Below are positions 1 to 6,604 of a stretch of DNA of 9,181 bases, in pieces. The stretch's first letter is position 1. Every line of letters begins with the position of its first letter. The notes under the pieces were generated by a model. It was not told where the DNA came from and ran no database searches. It saw only the letters and a list, made by a program, of their open reading frames with translations. Source of the stretch: JAGQTE01 sp964648005 (GTDB lineage Bacteria; Actinomycetota; Acidimicrobiia; Acidimicrobiales; Acidimicrobilacustridaceae). The position numbers were made by a program, and so were the translations under genes. The DNA lies in assembly GCA_964648005.1 (NCBI GenBank), contig CAZYKR010000178.1, positions 1-9,181 of the forward strand. Direction: 5' to 3'.

Positions 1-551
1 GCCGTACCGAGAAGTCGGGTCTCGGTTCCGCCTACCGCGCCGGGTTCACCGATGGTCTGCGCGAGGGCTACGACATCCTGATCGAGATGGACTCGGACCT
101 GTCGCACGATCCGATGGCGCTGCCGTCGTTGATCCACGCCGTGGAGGACGGGGCCAGCCTGGCCATCGGCTCGCGCTACGTGCCGGGCGGCTCCATCCCC
201 AACTGGACCTGGCATCGCAAGCTGCTGTCCAAGGGGGGCAACCGCTATGCCGGGATGGTGCTCGGGCTCCAGGTGCGCGATGCCACAGCCGGCTACCGGG
301 CCTACGCCGCGGACGCGCTGTCCAAGATCGACCTCTCCCAGATCAAGGCCGACGGCTACGGCTTCCAGATCGAGATGGCGTACGAGGTCTCGCGCAACGG
401 CGGGCGGATCGTCGAGATCCCGATCGCCTTCACGGACCGGGTGCGCGGCGAGTCGAAGATGTCGTCGCGCATTGTGGTCGAGGCGCTGGGGCTCGTCACC
501 TGGTGGGGCATCCGGGACCGGATCCTGCGCCGGCACCCCGACCAGCGCTGA
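1..551 (+). CDS. ppm1: Polyprenol-phosphate mannosyltransferase (DPM1-like), 5' end missing
   Basis: This is a family 2 glycosyltransferase that moves mannose from GDP-mannose to polyprenyl phosphate on the cytoplasmic face of the membrane. The product, polyprenol-phosphomannose, is the donor for lipoglycans and protein O-mannosylation. The reading frame is open from base 3 and 182 residues are visible. Landmarks numbered from the window edge are KSGLGSAYRAGF (4-15), the metal/nucleotide motif EMDSDLSHDP (28-37), GSRYVPGGSIPNW (56-68), LSKGGNRYA (75-83), DATAGYRA (93-100), GYGFQIEM (118-125) and RGESKMSS (148-155). Single-domain homologues run about 240-270 residues, so roughly 60-80 N-terminal residues, including the first part of the nucleotide-binding fold, lie outside the window. 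No C-terminal membrane segment is present, so this is the soluble or peripheral type. In mycobacterial Ppm1 the apolipoprotein N-acyltransferase (Lnt) domain is N-terminal to the synthase, so such a fusion cannot be excluded here. The Nudix gene follows 41 bp downstream on the same strand. Confidence 0.93.
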   Translation, partial: RTEKSGLGSAYRAGFTDGLREGYDILIEMDSDLSHDPMALPSLIHAVEDGASLAIGSRYVPGGSIPNWTWHRKLLSKGGNRYAGMVLGLQVRDATAGYRAYAADALSKIDLSQIKADGYGFQIEMAYEVSRNGGRIVEIPIAFTDRVRGESKMSSRIVVEALGLVTWWGIRDRILRRHPDQR

Positions 552-580
552 CCGCACCGGCGCGCACCCCGCCGCCGCGC

Positions 581-586
581 CAGAAT
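581..586 (+). promoter_or_regulatory. Possible -10 element for a leaderless Nudix transcript
   Basis: CAGAAT keeps the A at position 2 and T at position 6 of the actinobacterial TANNNT -10 element. It ends 6 nt before the ATG at 593, and no Shine-Dalgarno sequence precedes that ATG. This arrangement suits transcription starting at or next to the start codon. No convincing -35 is seen and the first base deviates from consensus. The alternative is read-through from the mannosyltransferase gene. Confidence 0.25.
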
Positions 587-592
587 GGGCTG

Positions 593-1078
593 ATGCGACG
601 CTGGCTCGTCGGAGGCGCGGTCATCGAGGGGCCCGAGGGGATCTTGCTGGTGCAGAACCAGCGCCGCGGCGGCCGCATCGACTGGAGTCCGCCCGGTGGC
701 GTCATCGACGACGGCGAGGACGTCTTGACCGGCCTCAGCCGCGAGGTGCGTGAGGAGACGGGACTGATCGTCACCCGGTGGGAGGGGCCGATCTACACCA
801 TCGAGGCCACGGCGCCGGACCTGGGCTGGGACCTGCGGGTCGAGGCGTACTGGGCGGCGGACTTCTCGGGCGAGCTCGTCCTCGAGGATCCGGACGGCAT
901 CGTGGTCGACGCGGCGTACCTGTCGCACGTTGCCTGTTGCGACCGCCTGCGTGACAGCCACCCATGGGTGGCCGAACCGTTGACCGAGTACCTCGACGCC
1001 CGGTGGTCCGGCACCAGGACGTTCGGGTACCACGTACGCGGCACCGAGCCCGCCGAGCTCGTCGTCACACGCCTGTGA
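593..1078 (+). CDS. Nudix hydrolase
   Basis: This 161-residue protein belongs to the Nudix family, which hydrolyses nucleoside diphosphates linked to another moiety. The Nudix box GX5EX7REUXEEXGU matches perfectly: G36, E42, R50-E51, E54-E55, G57, L58. E51, E54 and E55 are the expected metal ligands. A beta-strand (WLVGGAVI, 4-11) leads into the fold, and the segment before the box carries the usual proline-glycine turn (PPGG, 33-36). Substrate cannot be read from the sequence; ADP-sugar or oxidised-nucleotide activities are typical of this size class. I chose ATG 593 rather than the in-frame upstream ATG at 503. The latter would add a Pro/Ala-rich tail that overlaps the mannosyltransferase gene by about 50 bp, and the conserved fold begins right after residue 1. 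It may be co-transcribed with the mannosyltransferase or have its own leaderless promoter. It converges on the propeller gene, with 18 bp between the stop codons. Confidence 0.92.
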   Translation: MRRWLVGGAVIEGPEGILLVQNQRRGGRIDWSPPGGVIDDGEDVLTGLSREVREETGLIVTRWEGPIYTIEATAPDLGWDLRVEAYWAADFSGELVLEDPDGIVVDAAYLSHVACCDRLRDSHPWVAEPLTEYLDARWSGTRTFGYHVRGTEPAELVVTRL

Positions 1079-1079
1079 C
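1064..1079. other. Small inverted repeat at the convergent gene ends
   Basis: GTCACA and TGTGAC form a perfect 6-bp stem around a 4-nt loop (CGCC), spanning the Nudix stop codon. It lies between two convergent genes whose stops are 18 bp apart. It has no T-tract on either strand and the stem is short, so it is at best a weak terminator or a 3' end-stabilising hairpin. Confidence 0.25.
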
Positions 1080-1096
1080 CGAGGTGCCGGGGCGGG

Positions 1097-2215
1097 TCAG
1101 TCGGCCGATGCGGCGTGGGTGACGGTGTTCCAGGTGCGCAACGACGGCAGGCCCGACGCCGCCGTCCAGGTGCCGGCGTTGTCGTCGGACCACCAGATCT
1201 CGTTGGCGAGGCCGACGACCATCCACTCGTCGTCCGGGCCGGCCTTGATGTCGTTGAAGGCCGGCGTGCCGCCACCGATGGTGGTGATGGCGAAGGTGGT
1301 GCCGCCGTCGGTGGACCGCAGCAGCCGACCGAGTCCGGCGGCGCACGCCACGACGATGCCGTGGTTGGCGTCGATGCCCGTCCACGAGTCGGCGCCGCTG
1401 TCGTGGCGCAGCGTCCAGGTCAGCCCGTCGTCGACCGACGCCCAGATCTCGCCGAGGGTGCCGCACACGAGCCAGGTGCTGGTGGAGCGCACGTAGCACA
1501 CGTCCTGCCAGATGGCCGAGGTGCCACCGATCGACACGTCCGTCCACGTGGCCCCGCCGTCGGTCGAGCGCCACAGCAACCCGATCGTCCCGCCGCCGCA
1601 CAACCACGTGCCCTGAGCGTGGCGGATGAACGTCAGCGCCGGCGCACCGCCGGGTTGGGTCGACGGGGTGGAGAAGCTCACACCGTCGTCGGTGCTGCGG
1701 CGGATGCGGCCGCTGTTGCCGACCGCCACCCAGGTCGTGCCGCTGGCCGAGATGTCGTTGTAGGTGTTGAGCGAACCGCTGAACGCCTGGCTGTCGTTGG
1801 CCATGGTGGCGCCGCTGCCGGTCCAGCGGACCCGGAAGTTCTGGTCGCCGACCGAGATGACGGTGCCCGACCCGTTCGACCCGACCCCGTACATCGTGCG
1901 GATGAGCAGGCTCCCGCAGGAGCGGGGCAGCGGTGACCACGACGTCGCCGTCGAGTTGGGGGTGTAGGGCTGGTAGTTGGCCGTGATGCCCGAGCACGAA
2001 CCGGCGAGGGTGTGCTGCGCCAGCCATCCCGACTGCAGCCCGGGCGTCGGTGGCGGGCTGGCCGCCGCCGCCGCATCGACGCTGAGCACCTGCGGCGCAA
2101 CCCAGGCGGCTCCGCCGACGGCCCCGAGCACCCCGAGCGCTCGCCGGCGCGACCAGGTGGCGCGGGTGCCGTCGCCGGCAGCCTGGTGCCGACCTGATCC
2201 GGGTGCCGCCGTCAT
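1097..2215 (-). CDS. Tat-exported Asp-box (BNR/Ycf48-like) beta-propeller protein
   Basis: This 372-residue exported protein has no assigned function. The N-terminus has a twin-arginine signal (SRRRALG, 22-28), a hydrophobic stretch (about 27-45) and an alanine-rich likely cleavage zone near residues 48-53. Five Asp-box motifs of the type S-x-D-x-G-x-T-W/F follow at about 174, 217, 260, 301 and 343. The 41-43 residue period is typical of beta-propeller blades in BNR and Ycf48/photosynthesis-assembly-like proteins. Residues 60-155 have no clear Asp box and hold two cysteines (C74, C100) that could form a disulphide outside the cell. They may form one or two degenerate blades. Sialidase catalytic residues cannot be identified, and Asp boxes alone are structural, so no enzyme activity is claimed. 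I chose ATG 2215 because the Tat signal follows at normal distance and a TANNNT element sits 8 nt upstream. A longer in-frame start at 2479 would run antisense into dinB. The gene is divergent from dinB and convergent with the Nudix gene, so it is monocistronic. Confidence 0.85.
   Translation of the reverse strand: MTAAPGSGRHQAAGDGTRATWSRRRALGVLGAVGGAAWVAPQVLSVDAAAAASPPPTPGLQSGWLAQHTLAGSCSGITANYQPYTPNSTATSWSPLPRSCGSLLIRTMYGVGSNGSGTVISVGDQNFRVRWTGSGATMANDSQAFSGSLNTYNDISASGTTWVAVGNSGRIRRSTDDGVSFSTPSTQPGGAPALTFIRHAQGTWLCGGGTIGLLWRSTDGGATWTDVSIGGTSAIWQDVCYVRSTSTWLVCGTLGEIWASVDDGLTWTLRHDSGADSWTGIDANHGIVVACAAGLGRLLRSTDGGTTFAITTIGGGTPAFNDIKAGPDDEWMVVGLANEIWWSDDNAGTWTAASGLPSLRTWNTVTHAASAD
1166..1696 (-). 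repeat. Five Asp-box repeats within the propeller protein
   Basis: The segment encodes residues 174-350. The Asp boxes read STDDGVSF, STDGGATW, SVDDGLTW, STDGGTTF and SDDNAGTW, spaced 43, 43, 41 and 42 residues apart. The last one is the most degenerate. Regular spacing with divergent intervening sequence indicates old blade duplications rather than a recent tandem repeat. Confidence 0.85.
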
Positions 2216-2223
2216 GTCGGGCG

Positions 2224-2229
2224 ACGGTA
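2224..2229 (-). promoter_or_regulatory. Likely -10 element of the propeller gene (leaderless)
   Basis: Read on the minus strand this is TACCGT, matching TANNNT, and it ends 8 nt before the ATG at 2215. No Shine-Dalgarno precedes the start, so a transcript beginning at or very near the ATG is the simplest reading. I see no clear -35 hexamer. Confidence 0.45.
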
Positions 2230-2287
2230 GCAGTCGGTCGCGGGGGAGGGGCCGGCTCCGGCGGCGCCCGCAGGGCTCGACCTCTCG

Positions 2288-2293
2288 TACGGT
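2288..2293 (+). promoter_or_regulatory. Likely -10 element of dinB (leaderless)
   Basis: TACGGT matches TANNNT and ends 8 nt before the dinB ATG at 2302. It mirrors the element of the divergent propeller gene in both sequence and spacing. No Shine-Dalgarno and no recognisable -35 are present. I also see no actinobacterial LexA box of the GAAC-N4-GTTC type anywhere in the 86-bp spacer, so SOS control is not supported. Confidence 0.45.
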
Positions 2294-2301
2294 GAGCGAC
2301 G

Positions 2302-3573
2302 ATGCCTGAGCGCACCATCGTGCACGTCGACATGAACGCGTTCTTCGTCTCGGTCGAGCTGCTCGATCGTCCCGAGCTCGTCGGCCGACCCGTCGTCGTC
2401 GGCGGCGCCGGCGAGCGGGGGGTCGTGGCGGCGGCGTCCTACGAGGCCCGTCGCTACGGCATCCACTCGGCGATGCCATCGACCCGGGCGCGGCGCCTGT
2501 GCCCGCACGCCGTGTTCCTGCACGGTCGCCACGACCGCTACGCCGAGGTGAGCAGGTCGGTCATGGCGCTGGCGCGCACGTTCACGCCGCTGGTGGAGCC
2601 GATCTCGCTCGACGAGGCATTCCTCGACGTCACCGGCGCCGCCCGCCTCCACGGCGACGGTCCGCAGATCGCCGCCGCGCTACGGCGGCGGGTGCACCAC
2701 GAGCTCGGCCTGGGGTGCTCCGTCGGAGTGGCACCGTCCAAGTTCGTGGCCAAGCTGGCCTCGGAGGCGGCCAAGCCGCGGGCGTCGATGGCGGGCATCG
2801 ACCCCGGGCCGGGCATCGTGGTCGTCGAGGCGCACGAGGTGGTCGACTTCCTGCACCCGCTGCCGGTCCAGGCGCTGTGGGGTGTCGGGCCGAAGACGCT
2901 GGAGAAGCTGCGACGCATGGGGGTCACGACGGTGGGCGAGCTGGCGGGTCTGCCGGTCGACGCGTTGGTCGCCAGCCTCGGTCGCGCCGCAGGTGGCCAC
3001 CTCCACGACCTGGCCAACGGCGTCGACGACCGCGAGGTCGTGCCCGACCAGGCGGTGCGGTCGATCAGCCACGAGGAGACCTTCGCGCACGACCTGCACG
3101 ATCACGGCGCCCTACACGCCGAGCTGGTGCGCCTCGCCGATGCCGTGGCCGTTCGCTTGCGCAGCGCGGGCGTCGGGGGTCGCACCGTCACGGTGAAGGT
3201 CAAGTTCGGCGACTTCACCTCGGTGACGCGCGCCTCGACCCTGCCGCACACCATCGACGACGGCCCGACGATCGTCGCCGTGGCGGACGCGCTGTTGCGC
3301 ACCATCGACCCGACTCCCGGGGTGCGGCTGCTCGGCGTCGGCGCCAGCGCCCTCGGTCCGCCCGGCCCCCGCCAGCTGTCGTTCGACGATGCGCTGGCCT
3401 CTGCCAAGGACTGGACGTCGGCGACCGACGCCGTCGACGCCATCCGGGCCCGGTTCGGGCGCGAGGCCATCGGCCCGGCGAGCCTTGCGGGACCGGATGG
3501 TCTCCGCCCCAAACGCCAAGGGGATCAGCAGTGGGGGCCGGACCAGCTGCGCGACGACCCGGAGCCGAGCTGA
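2302..3573 (+). CDS. dinB: DNA polymerase IV (Y-family translesion polymerase)
   Basis: This 423-residue protein is a full-length Y-family polymerase that copies past damaged template bases at low fidelity. The palm motif HVDMNAFF (8-15) contains metal ligand D10. F15 aligns with the steric-gate phenylalanine (F13 of E. coli DinB). SLDEAFLDV (102-110) supplies the other ligands, D104 and E105. SVGVAPSKFVAKLASEAAKP (140-159) is the conserved palm/fingers signature. A helix-hairpin-helix thumb follows (ALWGVGPKTLEKLRRMG, 191-207). The little-finger domain starts near SISHEETF (254-261). QLSFDD (358-363) sits where a beta-clamp binding motif is expected. The tail beyond residue 395 is hydrophilic and probably disordered. 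Three catalytic carboxylates and all domains are present, so it should be active. N12 replaces the second Asp of the E. coli DMD motif, which is not one of the three metal ligands. ATG 2302 is fixed by the immediate HVDMNAFF homology. A DUF3040 gene follows 168 bp later. Confidence 0.96.
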   Translation: MPERTIVHVDMNAFFVSVELLDRPELVGRPVVVGGAGERGVVAAASYEARRYGIHSAMPSTRARRLCPHAVFLHGRHDRYAEVSRSVMALARTFTPLVEPISLDEAFLDVTGAARLHGDGPQIAAALRRRVHHELGLGCSVGVAPSKFVAKLASEAAKPRASMAGIDPGPGIVVVEAHEVVDFLHPLPVQALWGVGPKTLEKLRRMGVTTVGELAGLPVDALVASLGRAAGGHLHDLANGVDDREVVPDQAVRSISHEETFAHDLHDHGALHAELVRLADAVAVRLRSAGVGGRTVTVKVKFGDFTSVTRASTLPHTIDDGPTIVAVADALLRTIDPTPGVRLLGVGASALGPPGPRQLSFDDALASAKDWTSATDAVDAIRARFGREAIGPASLAGPDGLRPKRQGDQQWGPDQLRDDPEPS

Positions 3574-3726
3574 CGGTCCGGCACTGCGTTCCGGCCTCTC
3601 CCCGGCGCGGCATCGACGTCCCCGGGTGCCGTCGGCGGGCAAAGGCCGGGGTTCGCGTTGTCGTCGCCGAATTGCTGTGCGAGACTTACCGCATTCGATC
3701 CCGGGGCGGGGGTCCCGGGTCGGACG

Positions 3727-3733
3727 AAGGGGA
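3727..3733 (+). promoter_or_regulatory. Ribosome binding site of the DUF3040 gene
   Basis: AAGGGGA ends 8 nt before GTG 3742, and the family's conserved N-terminus (PLSEDEQRIL) begins with the next codon. Together these select the GTG over an in-frame TTG at 3658. Confidence 0.65.
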
Positions 3734-3741
3734 CATCGCCA

Positions 3742-4149
3742 GTGCCGCTTTCCGAGGACGAGCAGCGCATCCTCGACCAGATCGAGTCGCAGCTGTACGA
3801 GACCGATCCGGGCCTCGTCCGAGGCATCGCGGACACGACCGTGTATTCGCTGGCTCGGCGGCGCCTGCTGCTGGCGGTCGGCGGGCTCCTGGTGGGCTTC
3901 GCGCTGCTCCTCGGCACACTCCAGACCGAAGGCATCGGCTTCCTGCTGGCCTTCGGTGGGTTCGTGATCATGGTGCTCGCCGCCATGTCGATCGAGGCCA
4001 ACCTGCGCCGGCTGGGCAAGGCGGGCATCGACCAGCTCTCGCGCTCGATGAGCAGCTCCGGCCTGCGCGACTACTTCGGCGCAGCTCGGCAGCGTCCCGG
4101 CGATCCCGTCGATGACGACGAGCTCGACGACGACGAGCGCGACCGCTGA
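3742..4149 (+). CDS. DUF3040 small membrane protein
   Basis: This 135-residue protein starts with GTG. The N-terminal cytoplasmic helix LSEDEQRILDQIESQLYE (3-20) is the hallmark of DUF3040. It is followed by an Arg-rich segment (SLARRR, 36-41) and two transmembrane helices (about 42-60 and 64-83) separated by a very short turn. Both termini should therefore face the cytoplasm. The remainder is hydrophilic and ends in a strongly acidic tail (DDDELDDDERDR, 124-135). The family has no established function that I know of. From memory, members are actinobacterial and often encoded near mraZ and the cell-division/wall cluster, but those genes are not in this window. It follows dinB in the same direction after 168 bp, in which I see no clear terminator, and it has its own ribosome binding site. 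Its 3' end converges on the transglutaminase gene 82 bp away. That spacer holds only a weak 5-bp hairpin (CACCG/CGGTG, 4155-4168). Confidence 0.88.
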   Translation: MPLSEDEQRILDQIESQLYETDPGLVRGIADTTVYSLARRRLLLAVGGLLVGFALLLGTLQTEGIGFLLAFGGFVIMVLAAMSIEANLRRLGKAGIDQLSRSMSSSGLRDYFGAARQRPGDPVDDDELDDDERDR

Positions 4150-4231
4150 ACCCACACCGCCGTCGGTGACGCGCCGCGCCGCTGGCGTGCTCCCGGGTCG
4201 GCGCTGAGGGGCAGGCCCGTCGCCCGGGCGG

Positions 4232-6604
4232 TCAGCGCCGGCGCCACCGCCGCCACACCGGCCGGGGATCGACGAGCTGGAGCAAGCGCTGTGCCGGCGT
4301 CATGGCGGCGGTGACCTCACGGGCGACGGCGTGGGCGGCCTCGGTGGCGCCGGCGGCGAGGTCGTCGTCGACGTACTCGGGGGCGAACGTCGCCAGGTCG
4401 GTCGTGCGTGCCAGGTCGACGAGCAGGTTGCCCGACTGCGGGAGCGACGACGCTTCGCGCGCGGCGAACTCGGCGTGGGTCTCGCTCGGCACCGGCGTGC
4501 CGCCCACGATCGCGAGATGATCGAGCGCTTCGCTCCAGGCGCGCCGTACCCGCAGGTCGGGGCGGGGCCCGGCGGTGCCGGCGACGCGTCGGGCGCGCCG
4601 CCCGTCGACCGGCCCGGCACTCGGGCCGTCGTCGCCAGCGGCGTCGAGCATCTCGTCTCGACGGCGGATCCGGGCCGAGACCACGTGCAACGCCGTGACC
4701 CATGCCGCGGCGATGGCGGCGAGCACGGCGAGGACGGCGACCACGTTGACCGCCGTCGACCCCAGCCCGGAGGTGGGCTCGAGGTCCTCGCCCGCCTGCC
4801 GCGGCCGAGGGAGGTCCTGGCCGGCGTCGGTGCCGAGCGCGGTGGTCGACGGCGCACCGTCGGCCGGTGTGGTCGACGACGACGCCGTCGTGGTGCTGGT
4901 GGCGCTGCGCGGCGGATCGTCCGCCTGGCGCGGCAACAGGTCGGTCCAGGCCTCGGCGTTGGGGGCGCCGCGAGACTTGGTCGGCTCCATCAGGACCCAC
5001 CCGTACTGGCCCAACCAGATCTCGGGCCAGGCGTGGGCGTGCAGCCCGCGCACGTGGTAGAGGCTCGGGTCGGACGCGTCCTGCTCGCCGGTGGTGAACC
5101 CGACCGCCACCCGAGACGGGATGCCGAGGTGGCGGGCCATGGCGGCGAAGGTGCCGGCGAACTGCTCGCAGTAGCCGGTCTTGCGCTGGAGGAAGGCGTC
5201 GATGGCGTCCTCGCTGTGGCCGGCGCCGACGTCGAGGTCGTACGTGAAGTCGTCGCCCTGGAACCAGTCCTGTAGCGCCCGGGCCTTGTCGTAGCTGCTG
5301 GTGGCCCCGGCCGTCTTCTCCTCGGCCAGTTGCTGCGCCAAGGGGCTGAAGTCGTCGGGCAGGTCGAGGTAGCGCTGCTGGATGCCGGGCGGGATGAACG
5401 TCTCGGCCGTCGACAGCTGCTCGGGCGTGAAGGTGCCGACCCCGGAGGTGATCGAGTAGCGGAGCCCGTTCGCGGTGTCGAGGTCGTTGTCGATGATCAG
5501 GGTGGAGGACTCGTCGTAGTAGCTGGCATCGATGTCGCCGCGCAGCTGCTCGGCGGTGAGCGCCGCCGGCAGCCACAGCCCACCGAGCTGGGTGATCTCG
5601 TAGTCCTGGACGAGGGAGCGCGGGTTCGACTCGGGAGGCGCCGTGCCGAGCTCCTCGCCGGCGTCGGTGAAGCGTCCCCGCGATCGCCACGCCTCGCCGT
5701 CGAAGGTCTCGAGGGCGGTCAGGCGCCAGTACGCCGGCTCCGACGCCCGCACCGTGAACAGCTCGACGTCGGGCTGGTCGACGAGGCGCGTGTTGATCTC
5801 GACGAGCGGGCTGATCGTGAACCGGTCGCCGTTGCCCGTACCGTCGTCGCGCCAGCTGACGATGGCGCCGGCATCGGCACCGGGCAGGCGTTGACCGATC
5901 GCCAACACGCCGATGACGGTCGCCACGGCCGTCAGCGCCAGGCCGGTGCGCACGATGGACCAGGTGCCGCTGTCGGAGTCCTCGACAATCCACCGGCTCG
6001 ACATCGACCGGCGCGCCGTGCGGTGGGCCATGAAGAAGGCGAGGGCGGCACTGATGAACACCGCCGTCGAGAGCACGCGCACCTGCTCGGAACCGAGCAG
6101 CGAGCAGAACACGAACAACGTGAACGGCGGCACGAGCGCCTCGATGCCCGACCACAGGCGGAACGCGGCCCAGTCGGCGAGGAACGCCGAGGCGAACAGG
6201 GCGACCGACGCCGCCAGCAGGAACCCGGTCGCCGGCGGTGCCGGCGCCAGCACCGATTGGAAGAGCTCGATCGCCTGGGTCGTGGCCAGGTGCGCGGCAT
6301 CGAGGGTGCGCCCGGTCGGGACGCCGAGGACGGTCGTGTCGAAGAAGTGGAGCCAGCTGAGCAGAAGCGCCAGCCCCACGCCCGAGACGACGAAGCTGAC
6401 GGCGACGCCGCGCCCCCATCGGCGCAGGCCCGCGGCGGCGAGATGGGTGTAGAGGGCCACGAGCACGAGCGAACCGGCGAAGTCGCCGCCCTGGAAGACA
6501 CGGGCGAAGCCGAGCACGACCGCGAAGCTCACGCAGGTCAACAGCACCTCGGTGAAGACCACCAGCCAGGACGGCGGCGTCAACTCGTCGGCGCGCCGGC
6601 TCAT
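4232..6604 (-). CDS. TgpA-like membrane transglutaminase-domain protein
   Basis: This 790-residue multi-pass membrane protein has seven predicted N-terminal helices (about 13-36, 44-62, 66-88, 126-146, 155-171, 176-194, 219-238; DUF3488-like). A large extracytoplasmic region (about 240-615) then carries the transglutaminase-like core. The catalytic Cys is C479 in TGYCEQFAG and the His is H524 in HAHAWPEIW. The third triad position falls at E540 in GWVLMEPT, where classic members have Asp in DPT. A Ser/Thr/Pro/Ala-rich linker (about 568-590) precedes one more helix (618-640) and a cytoplasmic DUF4129-like tail (about 688-765) ending in a basic RRWRRR. The odd number of N-terminal helices puts the catalytic domain outside the cytoplasm, as in the family. 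Whether it acts as a transglutaminase, protease or peptidoglycan-related hydrolase is unknown. Start 6604 overlaps the DUF58 stop by 4 bp (ATGA) and has a good ribosome binding site. A longer in-frame start at 6742 only adds an Arg/Pro-rich shadow of the DUF58 gene. Last gene of the moxR operon. Confidence 0.93.
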   Translation of the reverse strand: MSRRADELTPPSWLVVFTEVLLTCVSFAVVLGFARVFQGGDFAGSLVLVALYTHLAAAGLRRWGRGVAVSFVVSGVGLALLLSWLHFFDTTVLGVPTGRTLDAAHLATTQAIELFQSVLAPAPPATGFLLAASVALFASAFLADWAAFRLWSGIEALVPPFTLFVFCSLLGSEQVRVLSTAVFISAALAFFMAHRTARRSMSSRWIVEDSDSGTWSIVRTGLALTAVATVIGVLAIGQRLPGADAGAIVSWRDDGTGNGDRFTISPLVEINTRLVDQPDVELFTVRASEPAYWRLTALETFDGEAWRSRGRFTDAGEELGTAPPESNPRSLVQDYEITQLGGLWLPAALTAEQLRGDIDASYYDESSTLIIDNDLDTANGLRYSITSGVGTFTPEQLSTAETFIPPGIQQRYLDLPDDFSPLAQQLAEEKTAGATSSYDKARALQDWFQGDDFTYDLDVGAGHSEDAIDAFLQRKTGYCEQFAGTFAAMARHLGIPSRVAVGFTTGEQDASDPSLYHVRGLHAHAWPEIWLGQYGWVLMEPTKSRGAPNAEAWTDLLPRQADDPPRSATSTTTASSSTTPADGAPSTTALGTDAGQDLPRPRQAGEDLEPTSGLGSTAVNVVAVLAVLAAIAAAWVTALHVVSARIRRRDEMLDAAGDDGPSAGPVDGRRARRVAGTAGPRPDLRVRRAWSEALDHLAIVGGTPVPSETHAEFAAREASSLPQSGNLLVDLARTTDLATFAPEYVDDDLAAGATEAAHAVAREVTAAMTPAQRLLQLVDPRPVWRRWRRR

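Noticed and set aside
503..592. N-terminal extension of the Nudix protein from ATG 503
   Set aside because: It overlaps the mannosyltransferase coding end and encodes a Pro/Ala tail; the Nudix fold starts directly at ATG 593.
1166..1696. Sialidase (BNR neuraminidase) assignment for the Asp-box protein
   Set aside because: Asp boxes are structural and shared by many propellers; the arginine triad, RIP motif and catalytic Asp/Tyr of sialidases were not identifiable.
2216..2301. Search for an SOS/LexA box controlling dinB
   Set aside because: No GAAC-N4-GTTC-like or CTG-N10-CAG-like operator was recognisable in the spacer.
2216..2479. N-terminal extension of the propeller protein from 2479
   Set aside because: It would run antisense through the start of dinB and would bury the twin-arginine signal about 110 residues into the protein.
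2499..4115. 538-codon open frame on the plus strand overlapping dinB in another frame
   Set aside because: It overlaps almost all of dinB, whose motifs are unmistakable, and its translation is an Arg-rich frame shadow.
3112..4155. 347-codon open frame on the minus strand opposite dinB and DUF3040
   Set aside because: It covers two convincing plus-strand genes, has an Arg/Ala/Gly-rich composition with no recognisable domain, and is the expected by-product of high-GC codon bias.
4150..4231. Bidirectional terminator between the convergent DUF3040 and transglutaminase genes
   Set aside because: Only a 5-bp stem (CACCG/CGGTG) and general GC self-complementarity are present, with no T-run on either strand, so no intrinsic terminator can be supported.
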